Shown piece by piece: positions 33,259 to 42,569 of a stretch of DNA of 64,000 nucleotides (positions within the stretch are counted from its first letter, which is position 1; the number at the start of each line of letters is the position of its first letter). The position numbers were made by a program, and so were the translations under genes. Origin of the DNA: ECT2AJA-110-A sp035399845 (GTDB lineage: Bacteria; Planctomycetota; Phycisphaerae; UBA1845; UTPLA1); the NCBI GenBank assembly GCA_035399845.1, contig DAOPJV010000008.1:93190-157189 (forward strand), written 5' to 3'. The notes under the pieces are model-generated. The model saw only the letters and a program-made list of their open reading frames with translations, ran no database searches and was not told the DNA's origin.

Positions 33259-35489
33259 TCATTCCCCCATGCGGCTGATGACTTCGCGTCCACCATTTTC
33301 TCGACGCCGGCGACGATGACCGCGGATGGCGACTCGCCGAGATTCGTGACCTCTGTCCGGTCCCCCTCGATTTGAACATCATATCGTGCGCCTCGCCAGC
33401 AGAGCGGGAAGCGGATGCGCGACCAGTGCGCCGGCGGATTCGGATCCAGCGTCAGCTTGTTAGTCTCCATGGGCGATTGCATCCCCGCGAAACCGAGAAC
33501 GACCATCTGCCAGACGGCGCCGGCGTTCGCGATGTGAACCCCTTCTGACGCGCCACCATGGGCCACATCCAGATCGATCGAGCTTGCGCGCCTCCAGAAG
33601 TCCCAGGCGTCGTCCGATCGACCGAGGCGCGCCGCAACAATGGCGTGGACGCCGGCGGACAACGACGAGTCGTGCGTCGTATAGGGAACGTAGTAATCCC
33701 ACGCCCGCTCGATTTCATCTCGACGGAATCTCCCCGGCGTGAGCATCATGAGCATCAGGACATCCGCCTGCTTGAGACTCTTCGATCGATAGAGCCGTTC
33801 CTGCGAGACCTGCGCCGCAAACGTCCGCGATCGATCACGCCAGCGCTTCTCGAAATGCGGCTCCGCCAGAGAATCGAATTCTTCGCATTGCAGGATCAGT
33901 ACGCCATCATTCGACCGAAGGAGGGGGAGCCTGTCGGAGATCTCCCGGAACGCCGCGATCTCCTCTTCCGTGGCGCCGCCGGCCCGCCCATACGTGGCCG
34001 CGAGGTCCAGCGCCTGCGAGACCAGCGCGTTCGTATAGGCGTTGTTGTTGCTGATCGGCGTGAACTCGTCGGGGCCCATCACGCCGAGAAGACTCGGGTA
34101 TTCGTCACCCGGACGCCAATCAACACGCTCACGCCAATATCGCGCCATCTCGACGAGCGCCAGAGCCGCAGGTCCCTGTAGATACGCCTCGTCGTTCGTG
34201 GCCCGGGCGTAATATGCGAATCCGTGGGCGACATCGGCCGTCACGTGCACTTCATGGTCAGCGTACTGCCAGTTCGGACAACATTCATCGCCGCGATCGT
34301 CCGCCTCCCAGGCGTATCGCGCGCCCGCATACCCGTATCGATCCGCATTGCGTCGCGCGCCAGGGAGACTCTGCACGCGGTAGTCAACGAGGGTCCGCGC
34401 CCTCGCCGGCGCCGTATGCGCGTAAAAGGGCGCCAGGAACATCTCCGTGTCCCAGAAATAGCGCCCCCAGTAGGCGTCGCCCGCGTAGCCCTTCGGATCG
34501 ATTGCCACGCGCGAATCGTCGGGGACGTGAACGCGCAGCAGGTGATACAGCGCCGCTCGTACGCTGCGCTGGGCGTCCTCGTCGCCGTCGATCTCGATGT
34601 CGCACGTCGCCCAGCGAGAACGCCAGTGTTCGACGTGTTCCGCCTTCAACGCGTCGAAGTCCATCGACTCAACTTCCGCCAGGCGCTGCTGGGCGCTCGC
34701 AGACTCAAGATCGCGGCTCGTCGCGATGGCGGTTCGCTTCTCGATGACAAACGGCGTGTTCGCCGCCGCGTGTGATTCCAGAACGCTCCAGCCGGCCCGC
34801 GGTTCATGCTCGAAATACCAGCGACCCGGACCACGCGATTCGGAGCAGATCTCGATCGTATCGCCCTGGTCGGTCTCGAGATGACACGTCACACCGTCGA
34901 CGGCCTGCGCCGTCTGCACGCTTCGAAAGTGATCGTATCCATTGGTGCGAACATCCGCGTCAATGCCCGTGCGGACAATAACGTCCGCCGCCTGCGAACA
35001 ACAAATCGTCATGCGCTGGAGTATTACATGACGATGCGCGCCGCTGACAAATGTCTCAAACGTGACACGGACCGACTTGCCGCTTCGCGTGTTCCAGATA
35101 AAGGAACGTTCGAGCAGGGCTTTGTCCATGTGGAGCGTGCGCCGATAGTCGTCGATCGTCGCCACAGTGATATCGAGCCGTTCACCATCCACGAACGGGA
35201 TCATTGCGAGCGTATGGGGCAGGTTGACGAGCTCCCGGCCCAGCGCCGGATGACCTCCCCAGACGCCGGGTACGAATGTCCCCCATTTGACCTTTGTCTC
35301 GGGGAATTTCTCGCTCGTGACGTTCGCGGGTCGCCGATCGTACGTCAGGTTCTGGGACGCGCCCGCGATGTGCTCTTCAAGGGATCCGCGGACGTGCAGG
35401 TAGCCGCTGCCCAGGGTGAACAAGCCCTCATACGCCTTGGCGTGGTCCAGGCGGAAGGGCCTCTCCGTCAAAGTCCATTCGTTCGTCAT
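33255..35489 (-). CDS. GH65 disaccharide phosphorylase (maltose/kojibiose/trehalose phosphorylase family)
   Basis: 744 residues from the ATG at 35489, where the conserved 'NEWTLTERPF' begins; an in-frame start at 35552 would add 21 residues with no family similarity. The N-terminal beta-sandwich has 'EGLFTLGSGYLHVRGSLEE', the (alpha/alpha)6 barrel has 'YWGRYFWDTEMFLAPFY', and the general acid is E475 in 'GVMGPDEFTPISNNNAYTN'. 'YRSKSLKQADVLMLMML' and the phosphate-site 'THDSSLSAGVHAIVAARLG' confirm phosphorolytic GH65. It splits an alpha-glucosyl disaccharide with phosphate to glucose and beta-glucose 1-phosphate, which the next gene uses. Which disaccharide is not decided by sequence. No signal peptide, so it acts inside the cell. 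Confidence 0.92.
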   Translation of the reverse strand: MTNEWTLTERPFRLDHAKAYEGLFTLGSGYLHVRGSLEEHIAGASQNLTYDRRPANVTSEKFPETKVKWGTFVPGVWGGHPALGRELVNLPHTLAMIPFVDGERLDITVATIDDYRRTLHMDKALLERSFIWNTRSGKSVRVTFETFVSGAHRHVILQRMTICCSQAADVIVRTGIDADVRTNGYDHFRSVQTAQAVDGVTCHLETDQGDTIEICSESRGPGRWYFEHEPRAGWSVLESHAAANTPFVIEKRTAIATSRDLESASAQQRLAEVESMDFDALKAEHVEHWRSRWATCDIEIDGDEDAQRSVRAALYHLLRVHVPDDSRVAIDPKGYAGDAYWGRYFWDTEMFLAPFYAHTAPARARTLVDYRVQSLPGARRNADRYGYAGARYAWEADDRGDECCPNWQYADHEVHVTADVAHGFAYYARATNDEAYLQGPAALALVEMARYWRERVDWRPGDEYPSLLGVMGPDEFTPISNNNAYTNALVSQALDLAATYGRAGGATEEEIAAFREISDRLPLLRSNDGVLILQCEEFDSLAEPHFEKRWRDRSRTFAAQVSQERLYRSKSLKQADVLMLMMLTPGRFRRDEIERAWDYYVPYTTHDSSLSAGVHAIVAARLGRSDDAWDFWRRASSIDLDVAHGGASEGVHIANAGAVWQMVVLGFAGMQSPMETNKLTLDPNPPAHWSRIRFPLCWRGARYDVQIEGDRTEVTNLGESPSAVIVAGVEKMVDAKSSAAWGNE

Positions 35490-35694
35490 TCCGCGTATCG
35501 TAAGGAATTGTCGGGGCGGGTCGAAGCGAACTCCGCACTTCTTCCTGCGCAAAAATCTCCACGTGAAACGGCTTGCCGTCGGGGCCGTCTGGGCGCCGCT
35601 GACGCTCGGGGACGTGTGACTCGCCTGTGCCGGAGGATCTTCCCGGAGGTTGAGGCCGGCGGGGCAATCCCGTTGGACCCGAGTCCCGTCACTC

Positions 35695-35712
35695 GCCGCA
35701 CGCCCGTGCGGC
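35695..35712 (+). promoter_or_regulatory. Perfect 8-bp palindrome ahead of ECF module 1
   Basis: GCCGCACG and CGTGCGGC are separated by only CC, so the repeat is more likely a protein-binding site on DNA than an RNA hairpin. It ends two bases before the extended -10 box and so sits where activators or repressors usually bind. Confidence 0.45.
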
Positions 35713-35714
35713 TG

Positions 35715-35723
35715 TGCTATACT
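35715..35723 (+). promoter_or_regulatory. Extended -10 promoter element for ECF module 1
   Basis: TGCTATACT matches the extended -10 pattern (TGnTATAAT-like) with no good -35 box upstream; a palindrome takes its place. Start of transcription would be near 35730, about 90 nt before the sigma ATG. Confidence 0.45.
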
Positions 35724-35817
35724 TAGGGAAGGTCGTTCGGCGCCTGGCCTCGTTCGGACCCGCGATACGCGCCGCTCCGGCGGCTCACACCACGATGATG
35801 AGGAATTGCGCCGCCCG

Positions 35818-36375
35818 ATGAACGCCGGCGACGTTACATTACTGCTTCAGGGAATCCGCCTCGGGACGCCGGACGCTGTCAGCCAGTTGATTGAAGCGGT
35901 CTACGGGGAACTCCGCGTCATGGCGGAGCTGAAGATGCGGGCGGTCAGACCGGGACACACACTGCTTCCCACGGCCCTGGTCAACGAGGCGTTCCTGCGG
36001 CTCGTCGGAAACAGCGATCGACTTGAGGATCGCGGACACTTCTTCGGAGCGGCCGCGAGGGCGATGGAGCGCGTGCTCGTCGATTACGCCAGACAGAAAA
36101 AGGCCCTCAAGCGCGGTGGCGCTGACGCGCAGCGCGTAACGCTCCACGACCTGCACGTGCAGGCGCCGGACAGCCAGCTCGGTGTGCTGGAAGTGCATGA
36201 AGCGATCTCAACGCTCGAACGCGAGGCGCCGGATCTGGCCACGATTGTTCGATTCCGGTTCTTTATGGGGATGACACTTGAGCAGATCGCCGATCTTGAA
36301 GGCGTCTCCCTGGCCACAGTCAAACGACGATGGACATTCGCCAGAGCCTGGCTGTACGATCATCTTGAAGGTTGA
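35818..36375 (+). CDS. ECF RNA polymerase sigma factor (TIGR02999-like), module 1
   Basis: 186 residues. Sigma region 2 includes 'LRVMAELKMRAVRPGHTLLP' and 'EAFLRLVGNSDRLEDRGHFF', then 'AARAMERVLVDYARQKKALK'; region 4 has the helix-turn-helix 'MTLEQIADLEGVSLATVKRR'. The 'ALVNEAFLRL...HFFGAAARAM' pattern is that of planctomycete/proteobacterial ECF factors that lie next to Ser/Thr kinases. No anti-sigma gene is adjacent, so activity is presumably controlled through the kinase encoded 135 nt downstream (inference by analogy with EcfP-PpkT2 and EcfK-PknS). An upstream in-frame extension without a start signal was not used. Confidence 0.9.
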   Translation: MNAGDVTLLLQGIRLGTPDAVSQLIEAVYGELRVMAELKMRAVRPGHTLLPTALVNEAFLRLVGNSDRLEDRGHFFGAAARAMERVLVDYARQKKALKRGGADAQRVTLHDLHVQAPDSQLGVLEVHEAISTLEREAPDLATIVRFRFFMGMTLEQIADLEGVSLATVKRRWTFARAWLYDHLEG

Positions 36376-36510
36376 GATCGCGTCCCCGCCAGAGACAGCA
36401 ACTCCACCAGCGCCGTTCGTGATGTCCCCAGGAGATGGAGCTCCACGCCGGAATCCTGCGCCGAAGGGATGTCCGGAAGCGAACCCCCGACGGGAACCAG
36501 ACAGAAGCCG

Positions 36511-38991
36511 ATGGAATCCGAACCGCGAGTGAATGAGATCGACGACTTCCACGAGGCGCTCGAGCAGCCCGAGGACCAGCGCGAGGCGTTTATTGAACAG
36601 CGTCACGCCGGGAACCCCGAGCGAATCGACCGCCTGCGTCGGCTGCTCGCGGCACATCAGCGCGCCGAGAACGCTCCTGACGAAACGATCGCGTTCGCAC
36701 GATCACTGGGCGCTTCCATGGCGGAACAATCGCCGCAATGGATCGGTCCCTATCGCGTCCTCAGCCTCATCGGCGAAGGCGGCATGGGAATCGTCTACGC
36801 CGCCGAGCAGCTGGAACCGATCCGCCGGCGCGTGGCGATCAAGGTTGTCAAACTCGGGATGGATACGAAGGAGGTCATCGCGCGGTTTGAGGCCGAGCGT
36901 CAGGCGCTGGCCATGCTCGACCACCCGGGCATAGCGAAGGTGCTCGACGCCGGGAGCACTGAATCCGGTCGCCCTTACTTCGTCATGGACCTCGTCAAGG
37001 GGCTGCCGCTGACGGAGTACTGCGCCAAGTACAAACTGTCGCTCCGTGATCGGCTTGGGCTGTTCGTTCGAATGTGCGAGGCGGTCCAGCACGCGCATCA
37101 ACGCGGGATCATCCATCGCGATCTGAAACCGCCGAATGTGCTCGTCGCGATGCTTGAAGGTCGTCCCGTTCCCAAGGTGATCGACTTCGGAATTGCGAAG
37201 GCCACGGCGTCGCGACTGTCAGAGCGAACAGTCTTTACCGAGCAGGGCAAGCTGATCGGAACGCCGGAGTACATGTCGCCGGAACAGGCCGAGATGTCGG
37301 GCCTGGATGTGGATACGCGCACGGACGTCTATTCCCTCGGTGTCCTGTTGTACGAACTTCTCACGAGCGTCCTCCCGTTCGAACCTCGCGAGCTGCGTTC
37401 CGGGGGGTACGCGACGATTCAGCGAATCATCCGTGACGTCGACCCGCCGCGCCCGAGCACGCGCCTGTCGAACCTCTCCCGATCAACGCCGGATGGCGAC
37501 AGGTTCGCCTGCGCCTCGGTCCGACAGCTCCGCGGAGAGCTCGACTGGATCGTGATGCGCGCCATCGAGAAGGACCGCACGCGTCGATATGAGTCCGTTG
37601 GCGCCATGTGCCAGGATGTCGAGCGGTACCTGGCGGATGAGCCAGTGTCCGCGGGACCGCCGAGCAACGCCTACAAATTTCGCAAGTTCATTAAGCGCCA
37701 TCGATACGGAACGCTCGCGGCGGCCTCGGCGCTGTTGGCCGTCACACTGGGGGTCACGGGTCTGACCATCGGTCTGATCGACGCTCGCCAGGCGCACGCC
37801 GTCGCGGACCGCAGGGCGAAGAACGCACAGGCCGCCGCCGAGTACCTTCAGAAAGTGCTGTTCCAGGTCGATCCGGAGTTCGGCGGCGGAAGACTGTCGC
37901 TCCAGGAAGTCATCGACGCTGCGGCTGCGTCGGTCTCCGAAGAGCTGGGCGACTTTCCGGAAGTCGAGGCGTCCGTCAGGGAGTCGATTGGCGTCGCCTA
38001 TCGACGTCGGTCGGAATACGCCAAGGCGCAGCCGCATCTTCAGAAGTCGCTTGAGATCCGCAGATCGTTGTTCGGCGATACGCCACTCGCAACCGCGTCC
38101 TCGTTCATTGCGATGGCGGACCTCAGTCTTGAGTATGAAGGAAGCGTTGACGACGCCCTCAGGATGCTCGGCAGGTCGTATGACAGCTACGTCGCGAACG
38201 GCCTGATCGATTCAGAGGCCGAGGCCTGGCTGCAGCTGGACATCGGCCTGGCCAACATCGCCGGCGACAGACTCAGAGCCGCGGAGCAGGCGTTTGACGT
38301 GTGCCGGAAGCTCCTCATTCGAAGTCGCGGGGCCGGGCATCCCGACATCAGCCGTCCGGAGCGAGGGCTCGCCCTTGTTGCCCTGGGGCGAAATGATCTC
38401 GAGTCGGCCGAGCGCCTCGCGCGACACGCCGTCGCACTGTGTGATGGCGAAGGCGAGCCCTATCTCAACGCGCGGGCCCGCCTCGTCCTTGCGCAGGTCC
38501 TGATGGAGACGAACAGATTCGACGAAGTTGCGGACATACTCGCCGTCGTCGGAGAGCAGTTTCTCAGGACCGTCGGGAAGCGTCATATCCGGATCACGGA
38601 ACTCGACGTGTGCCTGGCCGAGTTGTATCTGCGGCGTCAGGAATTCTCGCTCGCCGAAAAGACCTCCGAACACTGCGAAATCCTGCGGCGTGAGCTCCTG
38701 GACAGGAATCACTGGGCGATTCTCGAAGCGAGGCTGTTGAGACAGCGCGCCCGAATCGGCGCCGGAGACGCCGCGACTGCGGACGTCGAGCTGCTGCAGA
38801 TCGCCGAGGCGATCGATCGTTCTCTCGGTGGCGATCATCCGTTGGCCATCGCTGTTGCGTCCGCGCGTGTTGATTGTTCCAGGGCGCTGGGAAACGACGA
38901 CGTCGCGGCGGCTCGCGCCGAACGACTCGCCAACATGAAGCAACGCCGAGCCGAGCGACTGAAGCTGGAGGCGTCGCCCACAGCGCCATAG
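36511..38991 (+). CDS. Membrane Ser/Thr protein kinase with C-terminal TPR-like region, module 1
   Basis: 826 residues from the ATG at 36511; an ATG at 36469 would add 14 residues, but comparison with the two other kinases here favours the shorter form. A small acidic N-terminal helical domain (1-60) precedes the kinase domain (about 80-370): glycine loop 'IGEGGMGIVYAAEQ', Lys K111 in 'VAIKVVKLGMDTK', HRD at 202-204, 'KVIDFGIAKAT', and 'GTPEYMSPEQAEMSG'. One transmembrane helix lies at about 399-422 ('TLAAASALLAVTLGVTGLTI'). The rest (about 440-826) is degenerate TPR-like helical pairs, presumably outside the membrane, where signals or partners would bind. It follows the ECF sigma gene and likely controls it by phosphorylation. 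Confidence 0.9.
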   Translation: MESEPRVNEIDDFHEALEQPEDQREAFIEQRHAGNPERIDRLRRLLAAHQRAENAPDETIAFARSLGASMAEQSPQWIGPYRVLSLIGEGGMGIVYAAEQLEPIRRRVAIKVVKLGMDTKEVIARFEAERQALAMLDHPGIAKVLDAGSTESGRPYFVMDLVKGLPLTEYCAKYKLSLRDRLGLFVRMCEAVQHAHQRGIIHRDLKPPNVLVAMLEGRPVPKVIDFGIAKATASRLSERTVFTEQGKLIGTPEYMSPEQAEMSGLDVDTRTDVYSLGVLLYELLTSVLPFEPRELRSGGYATIQRIIRDVDPPRPSTRLSNLSRSTPDGDRFACASVRQLRGELDWIVMRAIEKDRTRRYESVGAMCQDVERYLADEPVSAGPPSNAYKFRKFIKRHRYGTLAAASALLAVTLGVTGLTIGLIDARQAHAVADRRAKNAQAAAEYLQKVLFQVDPEFGGGRLSLQEVIDAAAASVSEELGDFPEVEASVRESIGVAYRRRSEYAKAQPHLQKSLEIRRSLFGDTPLATASSFIAMADLSLEYEGSVDDALRMLGRSYDSYVANGLIDSEAEAWLQLDIGLANIAGDRLRAAEQAFDVCRKLLIRSRGAGHPDISRPERGLALVALGRNDLESAERLARHAVALCDGEGEPYLNARARLVLAQVLMETNRFDEVADILAVVGEQFLRTVGKRHIRITELDVCLAELYLRRQEFSLAEKTSEHCEILRRELLDRNHWAILEARLLRQRARIGAGDAATADVELLQIAEAIDRSLGGDHPLAIAVASARVDCSRALGNDDVAAARAERLANMKQRRAERLKLEASPTAP

Positions 38992-39075
38992 GGAAGGGCG
39001 GATCCGATCCCACCCCATCTGACGCGCGGTGGAATTCCCATCCACGGGCTCCATCGAAACGGCGGAGACGAGACG

Positions 39076-39125
39076 AAAAAGCTCCGTCGCCGATCGACAA
39101 ACTCGTGTCGATCGGCGGACGGAGC
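39076..39125 (-). terminator. Rho-independent terminator for the 1075-aa secreted protein gene
   Basis: Arms at 39081-39099 and 39106-39125 pair over 19 bp with one bulged G and a 6-nt loop. On the minus strand the stem is followed by TTTTT. It lies 26 nt past the stop of the minus-strand gene and also separates it from the convergent kinase gene. Confidence 0.85.
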
Positions 39126-39150
39126 GGTCCGGGGGAGGGTGGGATCAGAA

Positions 39151-42100
39151 TCAGTTGTCGATCAGCAGCTGCGTCAGTACCGCGATGTCATGTCCATCGA
39201 GGCCGCCGTCCAGATTCAGATCACATCGTTCCAGGATGGCGGGATCCTGCAGATTGCCGACAAGCGCCGCGGCGAACGGAAACACGTCGTCCGGATTGAC
39301 GGCGCCGTCGGCGTTGATATCGCCGGGCTGCGGGCCCGCTCCGGGGGCGATGTCAAAGCTTGTGTTCATTCCAGCAGTCGTCAACTGGAAGCGCGTGTCG
39401 CGAGCCAGGACGCGGACACGCGCACCGTTGATTCCCTGGCTTGCCGGCAGGCGCCAGTCATAGGACATCGCGTCGCCCGGAAGCTCCCGCGCGATTGTCC
39501 ACCAGGTTTCGCCGTCGTCGAACGACGACTGGATATCAAAGCTCCGAAGGCCCTCGTCATCATTCGCGATCCATGCGATCGGCATGACCTGGCCCCCGTT
39601 GAACACGGCGCCCGTCTGTGGCGAGACGAGTTCGATGGTGGGCGGCGCATCGCCCACGTTGTCATCCGGCCGGATGCTGAAGTAGTCGGAGTAATACCAC
39701 TCTTCACGACCCCCCGCGCCAAACGTTAACTGGACAATCACGCGCCCCAGATCGGAGCTCACGTACGGCATTCGCTTGGGAATACTCAGTTCGCCGGAGC
39801 CGCCGCCCGACGAGGACAGAAGATACCCTCCATCCGCTTCCAGATAGACAGCGGCGGTCGCGCCGGGCGCCCAGGTGATTGGCGAAAAGTCGCCGGGACG
39901 CAGGGCGACGGGCGTCGCAACGTCGATGTTCGGAACCGACCAGTCGTCCTGGTACGGAACCCAGAAGAACACGACGTCCCAGGATTCCTGGCCGGCGGCG
40001 TCGACCGCCACAACACGCAATGCGGCCGGGGAGTTCACGGGCGTAGGTGGGACCGACACCACATCGTATTCGTAAGAGCGATCCGAGGGGTTCAGGTCCG
40101 CAATCGTCTGGAACGCGAACCCACCGGCCGCCTGGGAATATTCGACGCGCTGGGCGACAATTCCGTGATCGTCGTTCGCCCGCCAGTTGATGATGATTCG
40201 ATCGCCGACATGCGCGACCCCCGGTCCCGGCTCAACGGTCACGATTGGCGAACGATCCGCATAGCTCGGAAGCGCCGTCAGGAAAGGTGTCAGACGTCCG
40301 ATCGTGATGTTGGCGATATCCCCTGCGCCTCCGGGATTCAATGGGTGCGTCGGGCCATTCGGATCGTCCCACCAGCAATACTGCGATGATGACGAGTTAT
40401 TCGACAGGGGACTGCGAACCTCGACGCCGACGCCGTTCAGGATGAATGAACTCGGCATCGTGTCGCTCGACGCGTCGAACGATCCGGCGTTGGTCGAGCT
40501 GCCAGTCACAAGGCCGAAGTCGTTGCTCTTGAACTGGCAGTTCCGCGCCGTCCATCGACCAAAGGTATTCGCTGTTCCGCCGATCGCGTTGTTCTCGAAA
40601 GCGCTGTCGATAACAGTGAGGTTTCCTTCATCGATCCCGATTCCGTACTCAGCGCCGGATGTAACGACATTCTGCATTCGCTGCGCCGCCGCCTGAACGA
40701 ACTCGATGCCGGCCCAGTTCTGCTGCGGATCGACCGCCTCGAGTCGGATCGGTTCGTCCGCCGTGCCCGTCATTGCAACGCGGGTTCCCCGGCCGAACAT
40801 GGCGCCCGCCAGCGGTTCATACCGGATGTTGACGCCCGGCATGATCGTCAGGAACCCCGACACGGAATTGGCAACGCCCGAGACAATGTACGGAAGCCCC
40901 AGGTTGGCCCAGATCAGTCCGTTGCCCGCGCGCTGCCCGTTGGCGCGAATGACATTCTGAGTGTTGCCCGTGGCGGGCAGTACGGAATCCGGCGTCAGGC
41001 CCGCTCCGAGGACGGTGAACTCGATCGGATAGAGATTTCCCTGAATCGATGTATTCGCCCCGATCTCGTAATTGGCGCCCGACAGGGCGAGTCCGGGCCC
41101 GTCTGCGTTGTTGATCGCCGTCACGTAATCCACCAGGGCGGGCTGGGCGCCGGCGTCCTTTTCGATCTCCAGGGGAATGCCGTCGACCGTGACATTGTGA
41201 ACATAGACGTACCCCGCGATCCTCGCGCGACCTCCATGGAAGTCCGTATCCGTGATATGCACGTTGCTCACGGCCGACAACTCGCCACCCGTGAACTGAC
41301 AGCGCTCAATTCGGAACGTGAGCGCCTGGGGAACGGGACTTCGGGGATCCTGGGCCTGCGTCGGATGCGCCGCGATGGCGCCCTCTGATGGAACCACACA
41401 GTCGGATGCGAGCACGGCGCCGCCGTTGCGACACTGAATCCTCGCGCGAACGTCGACATGTCGCAGATCCAGGACGCCGCCGACAACTTCGATCGGTGGA
41501 GAGACGACAGAGAAATTCTCGCCGTTGATCGTGATCGGCGCTGCCTGTGTTCCCGCGGCGCGAAACGTGCCGGACACGATCAGCTGGGCGCCCGGATCCA
41601 CATTCAGGACGACGCCGGGCTCCACTTCGACGATCCCGCCAGGTGAGATCGTGAGTTGCTCGCAGACGTTGATCGGACTCTGGCTGACGCTCCAGGTTAC
41701 CGTCTCTCCGGGCTGAGGCAGTGGAACGCCGCAGGGATCAAGCGCCGCGGCGGAGATGGCAAGAGAGTCAATGGCGGCGACAACACCGGCGCAGGCGAAG
41801 TTGCACGCGTACGGGTCGACCTGTCGAATCGCCAGTCTTCCGTTGCCCGGAAGCTGGACGCTAACCTGTCGCCATGAGACATCCGTTTCGAATTCAGCGA
41901 GCAGAATGCTGAAGTCGCCGACGTCTGTATGGCTGGCGCCGGTGCCGATGTTTCCGCCTGGCGAGTATCGCACCTGAATTTTCTGATCGGCCCACTGCGG
42001 CGCCGTCCCGAAGAGGAAGAATGACAGGACGTCACCCGCCTGTTGCGCGGGTATCGCCGGAAGGATCGCCCAGTTACTCATGGCGCCTCCCTCGAAGAAC

Positions 42101-42378
42101 GGGATTGTGGCGACACTCTGCGTCACGAGGCATCCCGTTCCCGCCTGAGGTTGAACGGTCGACGTCGAGCTGTCGAACCAGCCGGCTGTCGTCTGCGGAC
42201 TCTGACATTGGTTGCGAAAAACCCATCCGCCGGCCAGCAGGCCCGACGGCCCGTTCTCAGTCGTCGTCCCGTTGTTGTCGAAATTCTCGCCGAAATCGGC
42301 CGCGGCCCTGAGAACGTGCGTCACGCCCGCAACGCTCAGCAGCGTGACGGCGATCAGCTGTCGCATTTTGATGTTCAT
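39151..42378 (-). CDS. Large secreted protein: anchor/beta-helix-like modules, Ig-like domains, dockerin-like tail (1075 aa)
   Basis: A signal peptide 'MRQLIAVTLLSVAGVTHVLRA' leads into a jelly-roll module resembling the 'choice-of-anchor J' domain ('FGENFDNNG', 'SNWAILPAIPAQQAGDVLSF', about 25-215). Residues about 240-690 form a right-handed beta-helix-like region ('VDVRARIQCRNGGAVLASDC', 'FENNAIGGTANTFGRWTARN'). Several Ig/Fn3-like stretches follow (about 720-1000), including two with 'WRANDDHGIVAQRVEYS' and 'WIANDDEGLRSFDIQSSFD'. The end is dockerin-like: 'PGDINADGAVNPDDVFPFAA' and 'CDLNLDGGLDGHDIAVLTQL'. AGGAG nine nt before the ATG supports the start. The gene is divergent from ECF sigma module 2 with 191 nt between them. 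Likely a cell-surface or extracellular structural or binding protein; no catalytic motif was seen. Confidence 0.72.
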   Translation of the reverse strand: MNIKMRQLIAVTLLSVAGVTHVLRAAADFGENFDNNGTTTENGPSGLLAGGWVFRNQCQSPQTTAGWFDSSTSTVQPQAGTGCLVTQSVATIPFFEGGAMSNWAILPAIPAQQAGDVLSFFLFGTAPQWADQKIQVRYSPGGNIGTGASHTDVGDFSILLAEFETDVSWRQVSVQLPGNGRLAIRQVDPYACNFACAGVVAAIDSLAISAAALDPCGVPLPQPGETVTWSVSQSPINVCEQLTISPGGIVEVEPGVVLNVDPGAQLIVSGTFRAAGTQAAPITINGENFSVVSPPIEVVGGVLDLRHVDVRARIQCRNGGAVLASDCVVPSEGAIAAHPTQAQDPRSPVPQALTFRIERCQFTGGELSAVSNVHITDTDFHGGRARIAGYVYVHNVTVDGIPLEIEKDAGAQPALVDYVTAINNADGPGLALSGANYEIGANTSIQGNLYPIEFTVLGAGLTPDSVLPATGNTQNVIRANGQRAGNGLIWANLGLPYIVSGVANSVSGFLTIMPGVNIRYEPLAGAMFGRGTRVAMTGTADEPIRLEAVDPQQNWAGIEFVQAAAQRMQNVVTSGAEYGIGIDEGNLTVIDSAFENNAIGGTANTFGRWTARNCQFKSNDFGLVTGSSTNAGSFDASSDTMPSSFILNGVGVEVRSPLSNNSSSSQYCWWDDPNGPTHPLNPGGAGDIANITIGRLTPFLTALPSYADRSPIVTVEPGPGVAHVGDRIIINWRANDDHGIVAQRVEYSQAAGGFAFQTIADLNPSDRSYEYDVVSVPPTPVNSPAALRVVAVDAAGQESWDVVFFWVPYQDDWSVPNIDVATPVALRPGDFSPITWAPGATAAVYLEADGGYLLSSSGGGSGELSIPKRMPYVSSDLGRVIVQLTFGAGGREEWYYSDYFSIRPDDNVGDAPPTIELVSPQTGAVFNGGQVMPIAWIANDDEGLRSFDIQSSFDDGETWWTIARELPGDAMSYDWRLPASQGINGARVRVLARDTRFQLTTAGMNTSFDIAPGAGPQPGDINADGAVNPDDVFPFAAALVGNLQDPAILERCDLNLDGGLDGHDIAVLTQLLIDN

Positions 42379-42403
42379 ATTTCATGCTCCTGTCACATAT
42401 AAT
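42374..42403 (+). promoter_or_regulatory. Possible promoter for ECF module 2
   Basis: TATAAT at 42398-42403 is a perfect -10 box; TTCATA at 42374-42379 is a weak -35 box with an 18-nt spacer. It would give a leader of about 160 nt before the sigma ATG and overlaps the start of the divergent secreted-protein gene. Confidence 0.35.
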
Positions 42404-42569
42404 GGGCTTCGATCCGACTGGTTGTGCGTATATGCACGGTTCGCGCGACTTGGATCGGGTTCTTTCTTGTGAATACGTTTCGGCGTCTCGCATGCGCGTC
42501 TGCGGCGCCCTCCCTTCATGCGTTGTGATGGGAGAGAACCTGTCAATTCGCGAGATCTTTTTTCCTGAG

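Larger units (their letters stand above)
35490..35817. other. 328-nt divergent region between GH65 and ECF sigma genes
   Basis: No gene is supported. It contains a perfect 8-bp inverted repeat at 35695-35712 followed at once by an extended -10 sequence at 35715-35723, directed toward the first ECF sigma gene. GAGGAA lies about 12 nt before the sigma ATG. Confidence 0.5.
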
